Assembly (NCBI GenBank): GCA_964370165.1
Contig: CAYJIG010000010.1
Span: 1-45,957 of the forward strand
Reading direction: 5' to 3'
DNA: 45,957 nucleotides
DNA from: JAAYCI01 sp964370165
GTDB taxonomy: Bacteria; Bacillota; Clostridia; Oscillospirales; Ruminococcaceae
The notes beneath the pieces were generated by a model. It made no database searches. It worked only from the letters and a program-made list of their open reading frames with translations, and was not told the DNA's origin. Within the stretch, counting starts at the first letter, position 1, and the number at the start of each line of letters is the position of its first letter. Positions 30,257 through 39,452 of the stretch are shown here, one piece after another. The position numbers and the translations under genes were made by a program.

Positions 30257-32071
30257 ATGAAAGCAGTTCCTAAAAACAATGTCATGGCATGTGTTTTTGC
30301 TATAATATCGGCATTTATCAGTATTTTGTCCATCACTTCTTTTCGTTGGGAAATGGCATTTCGTGCATCGGGACACTTTTACCTGTTGCTGTGGATAGGC
30401 ATGTCTGTGTGGTACTGCAAGGTGATTCCCACACTTTCAGGGCGACGTCGCATGTTTTCTTTGATAGGCGGTGGCATATTTGCTTCTTGCCAAGCGGTGG
30501 GCCAGGTGTTGCATATGGGCGGCAGTTTTGGCGACATGATGCTTTTATGGCCGGGATATGTGCTACTTTACACAGCGGCAGTAGCAACCTTATTATGGCT
30601 ACTTGATAAATGGCAAAGTGGTTTGTTTTTAGTACCCATAAATCCGGGCAAGCGCCTTTCTCGATTTGATGAAATATTTTTATCCGGTAGCAGAAAGTCC
30701 ACCTTGTATTTGTGGGGTTTGCTGGTACTGTGTCACTTGCCATATTTCATATTGTTTTGGCCGGGAATTACCAGTGTGGATACTGCGTTTCAAATGGGCA
30801 TGGGACTTGGCGTATGGCAGATAAATTCTCATCAACCGCCTTTGTACACTTACATGTGGGCAGCTTGTATGCAAATAGGTAAGGCTCTGTTTGGCAATTT
30901 CGCCCAGGGCGTAGCAATAGCAACGTTTTTGCAAGTGGTGTTCATGGCGGGAGTTTTTGCCTTGAGCGTTTCATATATGAAAAAGATATCGATAGCCAAA
31001 CCTTTTCAAGTTGCCGCTTTAGTGTTTTATGCTTTGTGTCCCGCAGTAGCTTGGTATTCAGTCACGCTATGGAAAGATGTGCCGCTTGCGGGATTTTCTT
31101 TGCTGTTTTTATTGTGTGTATACGAAATAGTAAAAACAAAATCTGCGTTTTTCAAAAGTTTCAAACAAATATCGGTGATGGTTTTGGCCAGCGCAGGAAT
31201 GATACTTAGCAAAAATAACGGTATATATGTATTTGTAATAGCGTGTATTTTCTTATTGCTGTCTCAAAAAGGAATTCGCCTACAGCTGTCTGCGGTGTTA
31301 CTACTTGGTGTCATACTACATGGAATAATCCAAGGGCCGGTATATACGGCATTGGATATTAAAAAAGGTAGTGTCGGCGAGGCTTTAAGCGTACCGATGC
31401 TACAAGTGGCACTGGTGGTGAAAACAGCACCGGACACAATATCTGCAGAAGATCAGGCGTTGATAGACTCGGTATTGCCATATGATGAGCTGGGCAATTT
31501 GTATGACCCTATGGTGTCTGACAGCATCAAGCAATATTTTGACGACTCAACATTTGCAGAAGACCAGCTAATATACGGCGATTTGTGGCTTAGGTTAGGG
31601 TTGCAACATCCTAATTTGTATGTGCGAGCATTTTTAGAACACACTTATGCATATTATTATACGGATGCCACACAGGGGGTATTTTCACTAACTCCGTATA
31701 CTGCTTATATACGAGAGTTTGAAGTAGATTTTGAGGGACTGGAAGAAATGGCGGGGCAATACTCGGAACCAATGCGTCCAGTGCTGGAAATTGTGGAGCA
31801 AAAAATCGGAACAGAACACAACATACCCGGATTTTCAATGTTATTCACTGCCGGATTTTATTTTTGGGTATTACTTTTTTGCTGCTTGTGGTCAGTATAT
31901 CAAAAGAGATATCAAAACTTGGTAATTATGGGCTTACCGTTTGGAATATGGCTTACTTGCTTGCTTTCTCCGGTAAATGGTTCTTTCAGATATGCGTATC
32001 CGGCTATTGTATGTGTCCCGGTGTTACTTGGTATTTGCTTAGGCATTGTTGAAAGGCAAAAAGAGAAATAA
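30257..32071 (+). CDS. DUF6020 family membrane protein (GT-C-like)
   Basis: This 604-residue protein has about twelve helices. The loop after helix 4 or so has FWPGITSVDTAFQMGMG, NSHQPPLYTYMWAACMQIG and later LWKDVPLAGFSLLFLL. The acidic residue in an early extracellular loop, the HQPP pair and the KD motif match DUF6020, a family resembling GT-C glycosyltransferases that use polyprenyl-phosphate sugars. A soluble loop sits at about 375-500. GGAGG lies 7 bases before the ATG. It has its own promoter and precedes the glycan cluster by about 230 bases. It may modify a wall or surface glycan. Direct evidence for an activity is lacking. Confidence 0.75.
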   Translation: MKAVPKNNVMACVFAIISAFISILSITSFRWEMAFRASGHFYLLLWIGMSVWYCKVIPTLSGRRRMFSLIGGGIFASCQAVGQVLHMGGSFGDMMLLWPGYVLLYTAAVATLLWLLDKWQSGLFLVPINPGKRLSRFDEIFLSGSRKSTLYLWGLLVLCHLPYFILFWPGITSVDTAFQMGMGLGVWQINSHQPPLYTYMWAACMQIGKALFGNFAQGVAIATFLQVVFMAGVFALSVSYMKKISIAKPFQVAALVFYALCPAVAWYSVTLWKDVPLAGFSLLFLLCVYEIVKTKSAFFKSFKQISVMVLASAGMILSKNNGIYVFVIACIFLLLSQKGIRLQLSAVLLLGVILHGIIQGPVYTALDIKKGSVGEALSVPMLQVALVVKTAPDTISAEDQALIDSVLPYDELGNLYDPMVSDSIKQYFDDSTFAEDQLIYGDLWLRLGLQHPNLYVRAFLEHTYAYYYTDATQGVFSLTPYTAYIREFEVDFEGLEEMAGQYSEPMRPVLEIVEQKIGTEHNIPGFSMLFTAGFYFWVLLFCCLWSVYQKRYQNLVIMGLPFGIWLTCLLSPVNGSFRYAYPAIVCVPVLLGICLGIVERQKEK

Positions 32072-32109
32072 CGAAAGCAAGATGCTTTAGCATCTGAACA
32101 GCAGTGATT

Positions 32110-32138
32110 TTGACAAAGATATGACAAATCGTTATAAT
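32110..32138 (+). promoter_or_regulatory. Perfect consensus sigma-A promoter for the glycan cluster
   Basis: TTGACA (32110-32115), a 17-base spacer and TATAAT (32133-32138). Transcription should begin at about 32145, inside the palindrome TACCATGGTA (32141-32150), with another palindrome CCTACGTAGG at 32164-32173. The leader to the first ATG is about 160 bases. Confidence 0.8.
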
Positions 32139-32304
32139 TGTACCATGGTATAGTAGTGAAATTCCTACGTAGGTTGTGGGAAAACTGCCAATATCTTCCT
32201 AAGTTATCAATGGTATATAAATAGTTTCATCGCAGGCTTTTAATATGCACTGCGTGCAATAAAATATAAGTAAAGTGAGAACAGTTTTACTGTGAGTGAT
32301 TGTA

Positions 32305-33549
32305 ATGGCTAAACTTTGGTATTTTCATACCGCAGCAAGCACGCCCAGCGGAGGTGCATTAACGCGTCCGTATGATTTTTGTAAGCAATTCAACAAAAAG
32401 GGCTTTGAGACCAAAATTTTTACTTCAGCATATAACCATTACACATCGGAAAATATAGACACACCAAGCAGTAAGTATGTCGAAAAAAAAGAAGATGGTG
32501 TTGACTTTATATATGTGCGCATAATCGATTATGCTAGTAATGGCATAAAGCGTGTTTTAAGCATGTTTTCATATATGTTCAATGTAATTTCGGTGGCAAA
32601 AAAATATGCAAAGAAAAACGGAAAACCCGATATAATTTTGGCAAGTAGTCCGCATCCGTTATCACTTGTTGCAGGCATACAAGTTGCAAAAAAATTAAAA
32701 ATACCATGCATTATTGAAGTGAGAGATTTATGGCCGGAAAGTGTTGTGGCGTATTCTACACGCTTTTCAAAAAGCAATCCGCTGATAAAATTACTTTATG
32801 CCGGCGAAAAATGGCTTTATAAAAAGGCTGATGCCTTGATTTTTACAATGCCCGGTGGAATTGATTATATTAAAGAACAAAAATGGGATAAAGATCTGAA
32901 TTTATCAAAGGTTTTTAACGTAAATAATGGGGTTGATTTAAAAGAATTTGATTATAATAAAGAAACCTATATTACTACAGATGATGACTTGAACAACCAG
33001 GAAAATATAAATTTCATTTATGCGGGTTCTATAAGGAAAGTACACAATGTTGGAATTTTGCTTGATGCCGCAAAATATATTAATAACCCCAAAGTGAAGA
33101 TTTTGATTTGGGGCGACGGCAACGAGCTCTCGATGTTAAAACAACGGTTGATTGATGAAAATATCAAAAATGTAATCTTCAAAGGTAGGGTAGACAAAAA
33201 AAAGTTGCCACATATTTTGTCTAAAGCACATGCGAATATTTTACACTGCAAAACTTCACCTGTTTTGAATTTAGGAATAAGCAATAATAAAACTTTTGAT
33301 TATTTAGCTTCTGCAAAACCTATATTATCAACATTTGATTTCAGATATAATTTCATTACAGATAACAATGCAGGCGCTTGCGTGAAAGAGCAAACCCCGC
33401 AAAGCATCGCAAATGCATTTGAGCAAATGGCCAAGCTAAGCGAAGATGAATACGCTAAGATGTGCCAAAATGCAAGACAAACCGCAGAAGAATTTGATAT
33501 TGAGGTACTGTCAGATAAATTTATTGATATAATTAACCACCAATTATAA
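32305..33549 (+). CDS. GT4 glycosyltransferase, WbuB-like
   Basis: This 414-residue cytosolic or membrane-associated retaining glycosyltransferase has a GT-B fold. The N-terminal half shows SGGALTRPYDF and EVRDLWPES, a signature of WbuB-type GT4 enzymes that add amino sugars in O-antigen and capsule synthesis. The C-terminal donor domain has NFIYAGSIRKVHNVGIL, ILIWGDGNELSML and NLGISNNKTFDYLASAKPILST. ATG 32305 is chosen with GTGAG 8 bases upstream; the frame also offers GTG 32296. It is the first gene after the consensus promoter. Donor and acceptor are unknown, though UDP-ManNAc or a derivative is possible given WecB next door. Confidence 0.85.
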   Translation: MAKLWYFHTAASTPSGGALTRPYDFCKQFNKKGFETKIFTSAYNHYTSENIDTPSSKYVEKKEDGVDFIYVRIIDYASNGIKRVLSMFSYMFNVISVAKKYAKKNGKPDIILASSPHPLSLVAGIQVAKKLKIPCIIEVRDLWPESVVAYSTRFSKSNPLIKLLYAGEKWLYKKADALIFTMPGGIDYIKEQKWDKDLNLSKVFNVNNGVDLKEFDYNKETYITTDDDLNNQENINFIYAGSIRKVHNVGILLDAAKYINNPKVKILIWGDGNELSMLKQRLIDENIKNVIFKGRVDKKKLPHILSKAHANILHCKTSPVLNLGISNNKTFDYLASAKPILSTFDFRYNFITDNNAGACVKEQTPQSIANAFEQMAKLSEDEYAKMCQNARQTAEEFDIEVLSDKFIDIINHQL

Positions 33550-33644
33550 AAGCGACTGTTTCCAAAATTTATTTATGGCAACAAATTTGATACGAATATA
33601 AATATGGTAAAAGTTTCAAAAAGTCAATTTATCTGGAGCGTGAG

Positions 33645-34730
33645 ATGAAAAAGATATGTTCTGTTGTTGGTGCCAGGCCGCAATTTATTAAGTTGGCTGT
33701 AATTTCAAGAGAAGTAAGAAAACACTTTGACGAAATAATAATTCACACCGGTCAGCACTATGACTATAACATGTCTGACGTTTTTTTTGATGAGCTCGAT
33801 ATACCAAAACCTGATTACAATTTAGGCATCAGCGGCGGAACACACGGCAAAATGACCGGCGAGATGATAATTGAGCTTGAAAAGGTTTTAGTCGATGAAA
33901 AGCCTGATTTGTTGCTACTGTTTGGCGATACAAACTCTACAATGGCTGCTGCAATCGCAGGCGTGAAACTGCAAATACCAATTGCGCATATCGAGGCAGG
34001 CAACCGCACAGGTGACTTGAATAATCCTGAGGAAGCAAATAGGATTATAACTGACAGCGTATCGGAAATTTTATTTGCGTGTGTTGAATCAGCCATGGAT
34101 TTCTTGCAAAAAGAGGGGAAAGCAAGCAAAGCATATTTGGTGGGCGACCCAATGTATGATGCTTTTTTATACTATTCATCGGCTAACGATGGCAGTGAAT
34201 TAAATGATATTAAAGACTTTAATGATAATAATATTACACTCCCCGACAAGTTTTATTATTTAACTTGCCATAGGCAAGAAAACACAGGTGATGATAAAAA
34301 CCTATATGAAATTTTAAGTGCAATGAATTCGCTGGGGCACAAAACAGTTTACCCTGTTCACCCACGCAGCCAACGTATTGTCAAAAACCTTTGTGATGAA
34401 AATGACTTTTCAAACATTCTTTTGATTAAACCTGTAGGGTATTTAACATCAATTTCGCTTATAAATAAAGCGTTAAAAGTTGTAAGCGATTCTGGCGGCG
34501 TTCAACGCGAAGCATTTTTTGCAAAAAAACAGCACGTGTCTTTGTTTAATGTGATAGCATGGCCGGAGACAATGGTTTCTAATTGCAATCAAATCTCTGA
34601 TGCCAATAAAGACGTTATCCTTGAAAAATTAAGCAAAGAAGCTGTTTTCGATGAAAATTACAAACCATTTGGTGACGGAAATTGCGCAAAAAAAATATGC
34701 GATATTTTAAAGAGGTATATGGATGTATAA
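33645..34730 (+). CDS. wecB: UDP-N-acetylglucosamine 2-epimerase, non-hydrolysing
   Basis: This 361-residue enzyme interconverts UDP-GlcNAc and UDP-ManNAc. Family features seen: VVGARPQFIKLA at the N-terminus, HTGQHYDYNMSDVFFDEL, LLFGDTNSTMAAAIAGVKLQIPIAHIEAGNRT, PEEANRIITDSVSE, TCHRQEN, YPVHPRS and the C-terminal DSGGVQREAFFAKK. The paired IPIAHIEAG and DSGG(V/I)QEE-type motifs are diagnostic; the usual EE is RE here. UDP-ManNAc could feed one of the glycosyltransferases. It is not on the pseudaminic acid route, which starts from UDP-GlcNAc by PseB. GGAGC precedes the ATG. It overlaps the next gene by 8 bases. Confidence 0.92.
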   Translation: MKKICSVVGARPQFIKLAVISREVRKHFDEIIIHTGQHYDYNMSDVFFDELDIPKPDYNLGISGGTHGKMTGEMIIELEKVLVDEKPDLLLLFGDTNSTMAAAIAGVKLQIPIAHIEAGNRTGDLNNPEEANRIITDSVSEILFACVESAMDFLQKEGKASKAYLVGDPMYDAFLYYSSANDGSELNDIKDFNDNNITLPDKFYYLTCHRQENTGDDKNLYEILSAMNSLGHKTVYPVHPRSQRIVKNLCDENDFSNILLIKPVGYLTSISLINKALKVVSDSGGVQREAFFAKKQHVSLFNVIAWPETMVSNCNQISDANKDVILEKLSKEAVFDENYKPFGDGNCAKKICDILKRYMDV

Positions 34731-35862
34731 AGTTTGTCATTTGACATCTGCACACAAAAGCCAAGATGTACGAATATTAAAAAAACAATGCACCAGCCTT
34801 GCCAAAGCAGGATATGATGTTTATCTGGTAGCAAGTGGTGAAAGCTACGAAGAAAATGGCGTTAAGGTTGTTGGTGTGGGAGAGATTGGCGGCGGGCGTT
34901 TAAAGCGAATGACACAAATGACAAACCGTGTTTATAAAAAAGCTTTAGAGCTGGATTGCGATATTTATCAGTTGCACGACCCGGAACTTTTGCCCTATGC
35001 GACAAGACTCAAGAAAAAAAACAAAAAAGTCATATTCGATAGCCATGAAAACTATGCATTGCAAATTCAACAAAAAAAATATTTACCGCTAGTTTTCAGG
35101 AAGGCTATTTCTGAAAGTTATGTATTTTATTCTCAAAAAATCTTCAAAAAAATTGATGGACTAATATTTCCTTGCTTAGAGAATGGCATAAATATTTTTG
35201 AAAACAAATGTAAAAGAGTTTTTTTGATAGGTAACGAACCCATGGCCAATGAACTTTGCGGAAATGAATTTGATTATTCTGAAAAATCCGGCAACACGGT
35301 GTGTTATGTTGGTGCATTAAGTTACAATCGAGGTGCAAAACATGTAGTTGAAGCTTGTGAGATATCAAAGGCGGATAAGTTGATACTAGCTGGAACATTT
35401 GATTCAAAAGAATTACAAGCAGAACTTACTCAAACTAATAAATTTGGTGTTGTTGATTTTAGAGGACGTTGCAATCGCGATCAAGTTATAGAAGTGCTAG
35501 CTTCATCTTCGATAGGTATGGCGACATTGCTGAATTCCGGACAATATAATAAATATGACAATTTCGCAACTAAAGTTTATGAATATATGGCAATGGGATT
35601 ACCTGTAATTATATCCGATTATGCATTTTCAAGAAAAGTAAATGAACAATATAATTTTGCAATACTTGTCGAGCCTGAAAACATACAAGAGATTGCAAAT
35701 GCAATAAACTATCTTTTGGAAAATCCCGAGATAGCAAAGCAAATGGGCCAAAACGGAAGACGGGCTGTAGAAGAAGAGTATAATTGGGCAACACAGGAAA
35801 AAAAGTTATTGACATTATATAAGGAACTCTCAGGTGAAGTACACACTGATAAGCCTAGGTAG
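34723..35862 (+). CDS. GT4 glycosyltransferase
   Basis: This 379-residue GT-B enzyme has YQLHDPELLPYATRLKKKNKKVIFDSHENYALQIQQKK in the N-terminal domain, a pattern of GT4 enzymes in capsule clusters. The donor domain has NTVCYVGALSYNRGAKHVVEAC and NFATKVYEYMAMGLPVIISDY, the ExxxxxxxE-type region in a shortened form. AGAGG is 7 bases before the ATG, which overlaps wecB by 8 bases. Sugar specificity is unknown. Its last 29 bases are shared with the start of a 40-codon flippase-like fragment in another frame. Confidence 0.88.
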   Translation: MYKVCHLTSAHKSQDVRILKKQCTSLAKAGYDVYLVASGESYEENGVKVVGVGEIGGGRLKRMTQMTNRVYKKALELDCDIYQLHDPELLPYATRLKKKNKKVIFDSHENYALQIQQKKYLPLVFRKAISESYVFYSQKIFKKIDGLIFPCLENGINIFENKCKRVFLIGNEPMANELCGNEFDYSEKSGNTVCYVGALSYNRGAKHVVEACEISKADKLILAGTFDSKELQAELTQTNKFGVVDFRGRCNRDQVIEVLASSSIGMATLLNSGQYNKYDNFATKVYEYMAMGLPVIISDYAFSRKVNEQYNFAILVEPENIQEIANAINYLLENPEIAKQMGQNGRRAVEEEYNWATQEKKLLTLYKELSGEVHTDKPR

Positions 35863-35956
35863 AATAGCGTCAAGCCTAATAGCTGAAATAGTATTTGTTA
35901 TGTATATATCTAAATTCAATAAAAAAGGCCATGGAAATTTTGTTTTAAAATATTAA
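35834..35956 (+). pseudogene. Remnant resembling the N-terminus of a Wzx-type flippase
   Basis: A 40-codon ORF starts at GTG 35834, with AAGGA 8 bases upstream, and overlaps the end of the glycosyltransferase gene in the +1 frame. It reads TLISLGRIASSLIAEIVFV and then YISKFNKKGHGNFVLKY before TAA. This closely follows the first helix and conserved loop of polysaccharide flippases (LGRI...Y(I/L)...G..G.F.L). The rest of such a gene is absent, and the functional Wzx lies at 40874. I read it as a leftover of a deleted flippase gene. A genuine single-helix microprotein cannot be excluded. Confidence 0.4.
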
Positions 35957-35996
35957 AAGCACTGATTTTAAAGAAGGGTTTAGACTAAAACAAACT

Positions 35997-37118
35997 ATGA
36001 ATGTATTAATAGTATGTGGTATTTATACCGACGGTATAACCAACACGGCAAGCCAGTTTGTACATCATGGGGCTTTAGCACTGAAAAAAAGAGGCATAAA
36101 TGTCACAGTGCTTTCGCTAGACACACGTTCCATCAGGCGCAAGCGAAAATTTGGTGTTGACAAATATGTTATAGATGAAATACCTGTTTATGTGGGCTCA
36201 TTTCCCTGTGGTCCGCTTGGCGAAATATTAAAATATATCAGTAAAACATTGGCGGCCAAAGTGTTTAAGCGCATAGTAAAAGAGCAGGGTTTACCGGATA
36301 TAATCCACGCTCATTTTTATTATAATGCTTACGCAGTAATTGATATTGCTAAAAAACATGACATTCCGCTAATAACAACCGAACATTCAAGCACAACATT
36401 AAACATTAATATCAATGAGAAAATCAAAAAAGATGCTGAATTTGTTTATAGCAACAGCGATAAAGTAATATGTGTAAGTAATGGCTTGAAAGCATCGATA
36501 AAAGAGTTTTATAGTGGCAATATTGAAGTGATAAACAATATTGTTTCGAATGATTTTTACTACGAAAACACTTTAAAACCTGATGAGTACACTTTTGTAT
36601 CAACAGGTAATTTGTTGAGGCTTAAGAGACACGATTTAACCATTAGTGCGTTTGCGAAATTCAATAAAATACATCCAAATTCAAAACTGGTTATAATCGG
36701 AACCGGTGATAAACAGAGCGAGCTTATAAACCTTGCAAAGCAGTTATATGTTTCCGACAATGTTGAGTTCAAAGGCAAAATAGAGAACAAGAAGTTGATT
36801 GAAATATATAAACAGTGTCACTGCTTTGTTTTACCAAGTGAATATGAGACATTTGGTGTTGCATATATAGAGGCTATCGCAGCAGGCTTGCCTGTAATAA
36901 GTGGAGTGCATGCACAGAAAAATGGTATTGTAAACGATGAAAACGGAATTGCCGTTAGCGAAAATACAGTTGATAATGTTTATAGTGTGATGGTAAATAT
37001 TTATAATAATTATGACGAATATGATAAAGAAAAGATGTCGCAAGATATAATCGAAAAATATAAAGAAGAGAAAATAGTAGGTGAAATTATTAAAACCTAC
37101 AGTAATTTATTGGTTTAA
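35997..37118 (+). CDS. GT4 glycosyltransferase
   Basis: This 373-residue GT-B retaining glycosyltransferase has an N-terminal domain NVLIVCGIYTDGITNTASQFVHHGALALKKRG with DIIHAHFYYNA and TTEHSS. The C-terminal donor domain has NLLRLKRHDLTISAFAKF, VIIGTGDKQSELINLAKQL and the classical E-x7-E motif in PSEYETFGVAYIEAIAAGLPVISG. The closest purine-rich ribosome site (GAAGGG) is about 19 bases from the ATG, farther than usual, and no alternative start is in frame, so initiation may be weak. It follows the flippase remnant, a junction suggesting past rearrangement. Confidence 0.9.
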   Translation: MNVLIVCGIYTDGITNTASQFVHHGALALKKRGINVTVLSLDTRSIRRKRKFGVDKYVIDEIPVYVGSFPCGPLGEILKYISKTLAAKVFKRIVKEQGLPDIIHAHFYYNAYAVIDIAKKHDIPLITTEHSSTTLNININEKIKKDAEFVYSNSDKVICVSNGLKASIKEFYSGNIEVINNIVSNDFYYENTLKPDEYTFVSTGNLLRLKRHDLTISAFAKFNKIHPNSKLVIIGTGDKQSELINLAKQLYVSDNVEFKGKIENKKLIEIYKQCHCFVLPSEYETFGVAYIEAIAAGLPVISGVHAQKNGIVNDENGIAVSENTVDNVYSVMVNIYNNYDEYDKEKMSQDIIEKYKEEKIVGEIIKTYSNLLV

Positions 37119-37130
37119 TGAGGAGTTGCA

Positions 37131-38249
37131 ATGAATACTAAAAGAGAAGTCCAAGTTTGCACAAGATGTATTATGGATAACAGCGCAGATGAATTTATAT
37201 CGTTTAATGAAATTGGCGAGTGTAATTATTGCACTACCGCGCTAAATGCCGCCAAAAACATTTGGTTTCCAAACGAAGAAGGCAAAAAGAAGACCGGCAA
37301 TTTAATTATGCAGCTAAAGCAACAAAATAAAGATAAAAAGTATGATTGCATTATGGGCGTTTCCGGTGGACTGGATAGCTCATATTTATTATATTTAGGA
37401 TACAAGTGGAACCTGCGGATTTTATGTATTCATATTGATGATGGCTATGATACCGAAGTTTCGGCAAAGAATATAAAAAGGCTTATTGATAAAACACAAT
37501 TTGATTATGAAGTTATAACTCCTGATGCTGAGCAGTTCAACGCCTTGTCTTTGGCATACATGCGTGCAGGTGTGCCAAATTTGGCAGTGCCACAGGATAA
37601 CTTGATTTTTTCTTATTTGTATAAGAGAATGCAGGAACTAAACATAAATACATTTTTAAGTGGCGGGAATTTTGCACTTGAAAGTATTTTACAAGCAGGC
37701 AACACTCATAATGCCTACGATACAACAAATTTGAAAGATATTCACAAAAAGTTTGGAACAAAGCCTATAAATAAACTGAAATTTATTTCGGAGTTTAGGC
37801 GCGCATATATTCATAAATTTATGAAAATCAAAACAATCGCTCCTTTAAACTTTGTCGATTACACACGAGAAAAAGCACTTAAGGAACTTAATGAGTTTTG
37901 CGGGTTTGAATATTATGGCTCAAAGCATTTGGAAAATGAGTTTACCGCTTTTCTCCAGCTACACTGGCTTCCGAAAAAGTTTAATGTAGATAAAAGAAAA
38001 TCACACCTATCTAGCATGGTTATATCAGGCCAAATTACAAGACAAGAGGCTTTGGAATTGCTGAAAAAAGACATCATCGATGAAGAGCTGCTGCAAAAGT
38101 ATATTTGTAAAATAATAGACAATTTCAAAATAAGCAAAGAAGAATTTGACAAAATAATGATGCAAAAGCCGCATAAACACAGTGAGTATAAAGTTTCGAA
38201 TTTTGAGCAGAGAAGAACTCGCATAAAGAAACTTTTGGGAAGACAGTGA
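37131..38249 (+). CDS. N-acetyl sugar amidotransferase (WbuX/PseA family)
   Basis: This 372-residue PP-loop enzyme converts a sugar N-acetyl group to an acetamidino group. Features: a zinc-finger-like N-terminus CTRCIMD (Cys10, Cys13) with CNYC (Cys31, Cys34), the ATP pyrophosphatase loop SGGLDSS (78-84), IDDGYDTE, SGGNFALES and a long basic C-terminal part. It matches the TIGR03573/WbuX group, which includes PseA that makes acetamidino-pseudaminic acid. Many relatives work with HisH/HisF-like partners (WbuY/WbuZ) that supply ammonia, and none is present in the window. Given the Pse genes downstream, a PseA role is attractive but not proven. GAGGAG precedes the ATG. Confidence 0.85.
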   Translation: MNTKREVQVCTRCIMDNSADEFISFNEIGECNYCTTALNAAKNIWFPNEEGKKKTGNLIMQLKQQNKDKKYDCIMGVSGGLDSSYLLYLGYKWNLRILCIHIDDGYDTEVSAKNIKRLIDKTQFDYEVITPDAEQFNALSLAYMRAGVPNLAVPQDNLIFSYLYKRMQELNINTFLSGGNFALESILQAGNTHNAYDTTNLKDIHKKFGTKPINKLKFISEFRRAYIHKFMKIKTIAPLNFVDYTREKALKELNEFCGFEYYGSKHLENEFTAFLQLHWLPKKFNVDKRKSHLSSMVISGQITRQEALELLKKDIIDEELLQKYICKIIDNFKISKEEFDKIMMQKPHKHSEYKVSNFEQRRTRIKKLLGRQ

Positions 38250-38253
38250 AAGT

Positions 38254-39423
38254 ATGAAAATCTTAATTGTCAGTCCGTATTTTTTGCCATATTTGGGTGT
38301 TGGCGCGCTGAGAATGAGCAGTTTTGCAAAATATTTAGTAGAGCAAAATGACGATGTTACAGTGATGAAACTAAGTGATAATAACTATCAAAAAGAAATG
38401 TGCGGCACTCAAACAGTAGACGGTATTAAATATGTAAAGGTGGATTTTAACGGTAAAGCAAAATATCTAGAAAGTGTTGATGTTTTTTATACAGCTCTTG
38501 ATGAATTGCTTTCGCAAAACACTTTTGATATTATTCTTTGCTCATGTGGTCCGTTTTACACCATGACGGCAGTGGAAAAAATAAGCCAAAAATATAGTGT
38601 GCCATTCGCGTTAGATTACAGAGACTTGTGGATATATGATGACAGAGAAGTCAGCGGGATATTGAATAATCTAAGGCATAAACTTTTCAAAATCAGATAT
38701 AAAAAGTTTGAAAAAAGTGCAGTGCAAAAAGCGGATATTTTTGTCACAGTAACACCATTATGCCTTGATGTTATGAAAGAAAAGTATAGCCTGCAAAACG
38801 GGCATATAATTTATAACGGATACGATGAAAACGCCGTTAAAGATATAAACATTGCAAGTAAAGGCCAAACTGACAACATCGAAATTTGTGTTTTTGGTAA
38901 ACTATCATATTATTCTTATAGTTTAGGAACTTTATTTTTGACAGCGGTTAAAAGCCTGATTGACGATGGTTACAAATTGTCTGTAAAGCATATAAGTGAA
39001 ACAGAAAACTCTACGCAAAGCATATTAAACCAGATAAATTTCCCAAAGCAAAATTATGTTTGCACAGGCAGAAAATCATATAATGAAGGCATGAGAATAC
39101 TGGCAGATAGTGACATATGCGCCGCCGTAATAAGCTACAAAAGAGGACTTGGTACAAAAATTTTTGATTATATATTTGTGAATAAACCAATAGTTGCAAT
39201 GGCACCGAAAAACGGCGATTTTGATAGATTGTTAAAGAAGTTTGAAAATGCGTATGTTTGCCAAAATGAGCAGGATATGAAACAAAGCGTTAAAAACATC
39301 CTAGATAATAGTGTCAGGGTTTTAGATGATGATATAAAACCCGGAATATATTCAAGAGAATATCAAAACGAAAAGTACAGAGAACTGATTATTGATTATT
39401 TGAGTGCTAATAAATTAGTATAA
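38254..39423 (+). CDS. GT4-like glycosyltransferase
   Basis: This 389-residue GT-B protein has the N-terminal nucleotide-fold start KILIVSPYFLPYLGVGALRMSSFAKYLVEQ, then FDIILCSCGPFYTMTAVEKIS and ALDYRDLWIYD, typical of GT4/WbuB-like enzymes. The donor domain is shorter and more divergent, with AVISYKRGLGTKIFDYIFVNKPIVAM replacing the usual E-x7-E region. It starts 4 bases after the amidotransferase stop with only a weak ribosome site (GTGAAAG), suggesting coupling. Donor and acceptor are unknown. Confidence 0.8.
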   Translation: MKILIVSPYFLPYLGVGALRMSSFAKYLVEQNDDVTVMKLSDNNYQKEMCGTQTVDGIKYVKVDFNGKAKYLESVDVFYTALDELLSQNTFDIILCSCGPFYTMTAVEKISQKYSVPFALDYRDLWIYDDREVSGILNNLRHKLFKIRYKKFEKSAVQKADIFVTVTPLCLDVMKEKYSLQNGHIIYNGYDENAVKDINIASKGQTDNIEICVFGKLSYYSYSLGTLFLTAVKSLIDDGYKLSVKHISETENSTQSILNQINFPKQNYVCTGRKSYNEGMRILADSDICAAVISYKRGLGTKIFDYIFVNKPIVAMAPKNGDFDRLLKKFENAYVCQNEQDMKQSVKNILDNSVRVLDDDIKPGIYSREYQNEKYRELIIDYLSANKLV

Positions 39424-39452
39424 AAAACAGGTTCAAAAATAGGAAAGATAAT

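Noticed and set aside
32139..32304. Possible riboswitch in the glycan-cluster leader
   Set aside because: I looked for c-di-GMP-type conserved cores and other common classes and did not find one; only short palindromes are visible, so no riboswitch is annotated.
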